Origin: Verrucomicrobiota bacterium
GTDB taxonomy: Bacteria > Verrucomicrobiota > Lentisphaeria > Oligosphaerales > JAFGRS01
Reading direction: 5' to 3'
Assembly (NCBI GenBank): GCA_019136035.1
Contig: JAGVUW010000078.1
Coordinates: 1-14,186 of the forward strand
DNA length: 14,186 nucleotides
Below, piece by piece: positions 14,069-14,186 of this stretch. The translations under genes were made by a program, and so were the position numbers. The notes under the pieces were generated by a model. That model saw nothing but the letters and a program-made list of their open reading frames with translations. It had not been told where the DNA came from and made no database searches. Each line of letters starts with the position of its first letter. Position 1 is the first letter of the stretch.

Positions 14069-14186
14069 TTAGGCCAGCAGGCCGCGCCGCACGGCGTCGA
14101 AGAGCAGCACCGTCGCTGCCTGCGCGGCGTTCAGCGACTCGGCGTTGCCCGGCATCGGTATCGACACCTGCGGCCCCAGATCGAGG
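14069..14186 (-). CDS. SpoU/TrmH-family rRNA methyltransferase, C-terminal fragment
   Basis: Only the last 39 residues lie in the window; the gene continues beyond the right edge. They include VSIPMPGNAESLNAAQAATVLLFDAVRRG, the conserved motif 3 of SPOUT 2'-O-ribose methyltransferases (IPMxGxxESLNxxxAxxxLL), which forms part of the trefoil-knot SAM-binding site. The stop is TAA at 14069-14071. The family methylates ribose in rRNA or tRNA; the exact target cannot be told from this fragment. The 125-nt gap to the next gene on the strand suggests it need not be in the same operon. Confidence 0.85.
   Translation of the reverse strand, partial: LDLGPQVSIPMPGNAESLNAAQAATVLLFDAVRRGLLA

Noticed and set aside
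12897..14072. 391-codon plus-strand ORF opposite the hydrolase-like gene
   Set aside because: No domain pattern is visible; it spans the repeat element and the gap at 13944-14068. It is a shadow of the minus-strand gene.

Overview
The window is bacterial DNA of very high GC content, with short intergenic gaps and ATGA-type overlaps. Every long ORF in it has long antisense shadows. The families present fit a planctomycete or another member of the PVC/Armatimonadota/Hydrogenedentota-type environmental lineages: a GWN-repeat tail, a DUF116 domain, a squalene-hopene-cyclase relative, a 'LFVDDWLIE' propeller hydrolase-like protein, a formylglycine-type sulfatase and intergenic satellite repeats. 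This placement is an inference from family content; there is no rRNA or other phylogenetic marker beyond a fragment of a SpoU methyltransferase.

Plus strand, 1-7268. The 3' part of a large, probably exported protein ends at 934. It is followed 25 nt later by a tightly packed five-gene run: an Fe-S protein with an HdrA-like N-terminus and two ferredoxin clusters (960-1769), a radical SAM enzyme with a partial SPASM-like tail (1766-2959), a fusion of DUF116 with an all-trans isoprenyl diphosphate synthase (2996-4636), a small alpha/alpha-toroid protein (4633-5508) and a class II terpene cyclase with a DxDDT motif (5505-7268). Three of the four junctions are ATGA start/stop overlaps, so the five proteins are almost certainly co-translated. 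Together they read as a pathway: the synthase makes a linear polyprenyl diphosphate, the cyclase closes rings on it, the radical SAM enzyme modifies it, and the Fe-S protein supplies electrons. No squalene synthase or HpnCDE set is present, so the product is not obviously an ordinary hopanoid. This is the best candidate in the window for an undescribed system.

Convergent gap, 7269-7834. This 566-base stretch has no convincing gene. It holds a 128-bp imperfect palindrome built on a hexamer ATCGNN rhythm, two strong GC hairpins that share a 12-base word, a short 10-bp-period repeat and a terminator-like hairpin for the opposite strand.

Minus strand, 14186-7835. Read right to left: the end of a SpoU/TrmH rRNA methyltransferase, a GH32/43-like propeller protein, a Cys-type sulfatase 9 nt after it, a secreted beta-propeller protein and a BtpA/SgcQ-family TIM-barrel protein. 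The sulfatase and hydrolase-like pair suggests breakdown of sulfated glycans. The gaps between these genes are filled by repeats: a 9-bp minisatellite of 15 copies with G-quadruplex potential (10921-11060), and an interspersed ~42-79 bp element present in a tandem pair (8713-8876) and one diverged copy (14007-14048).
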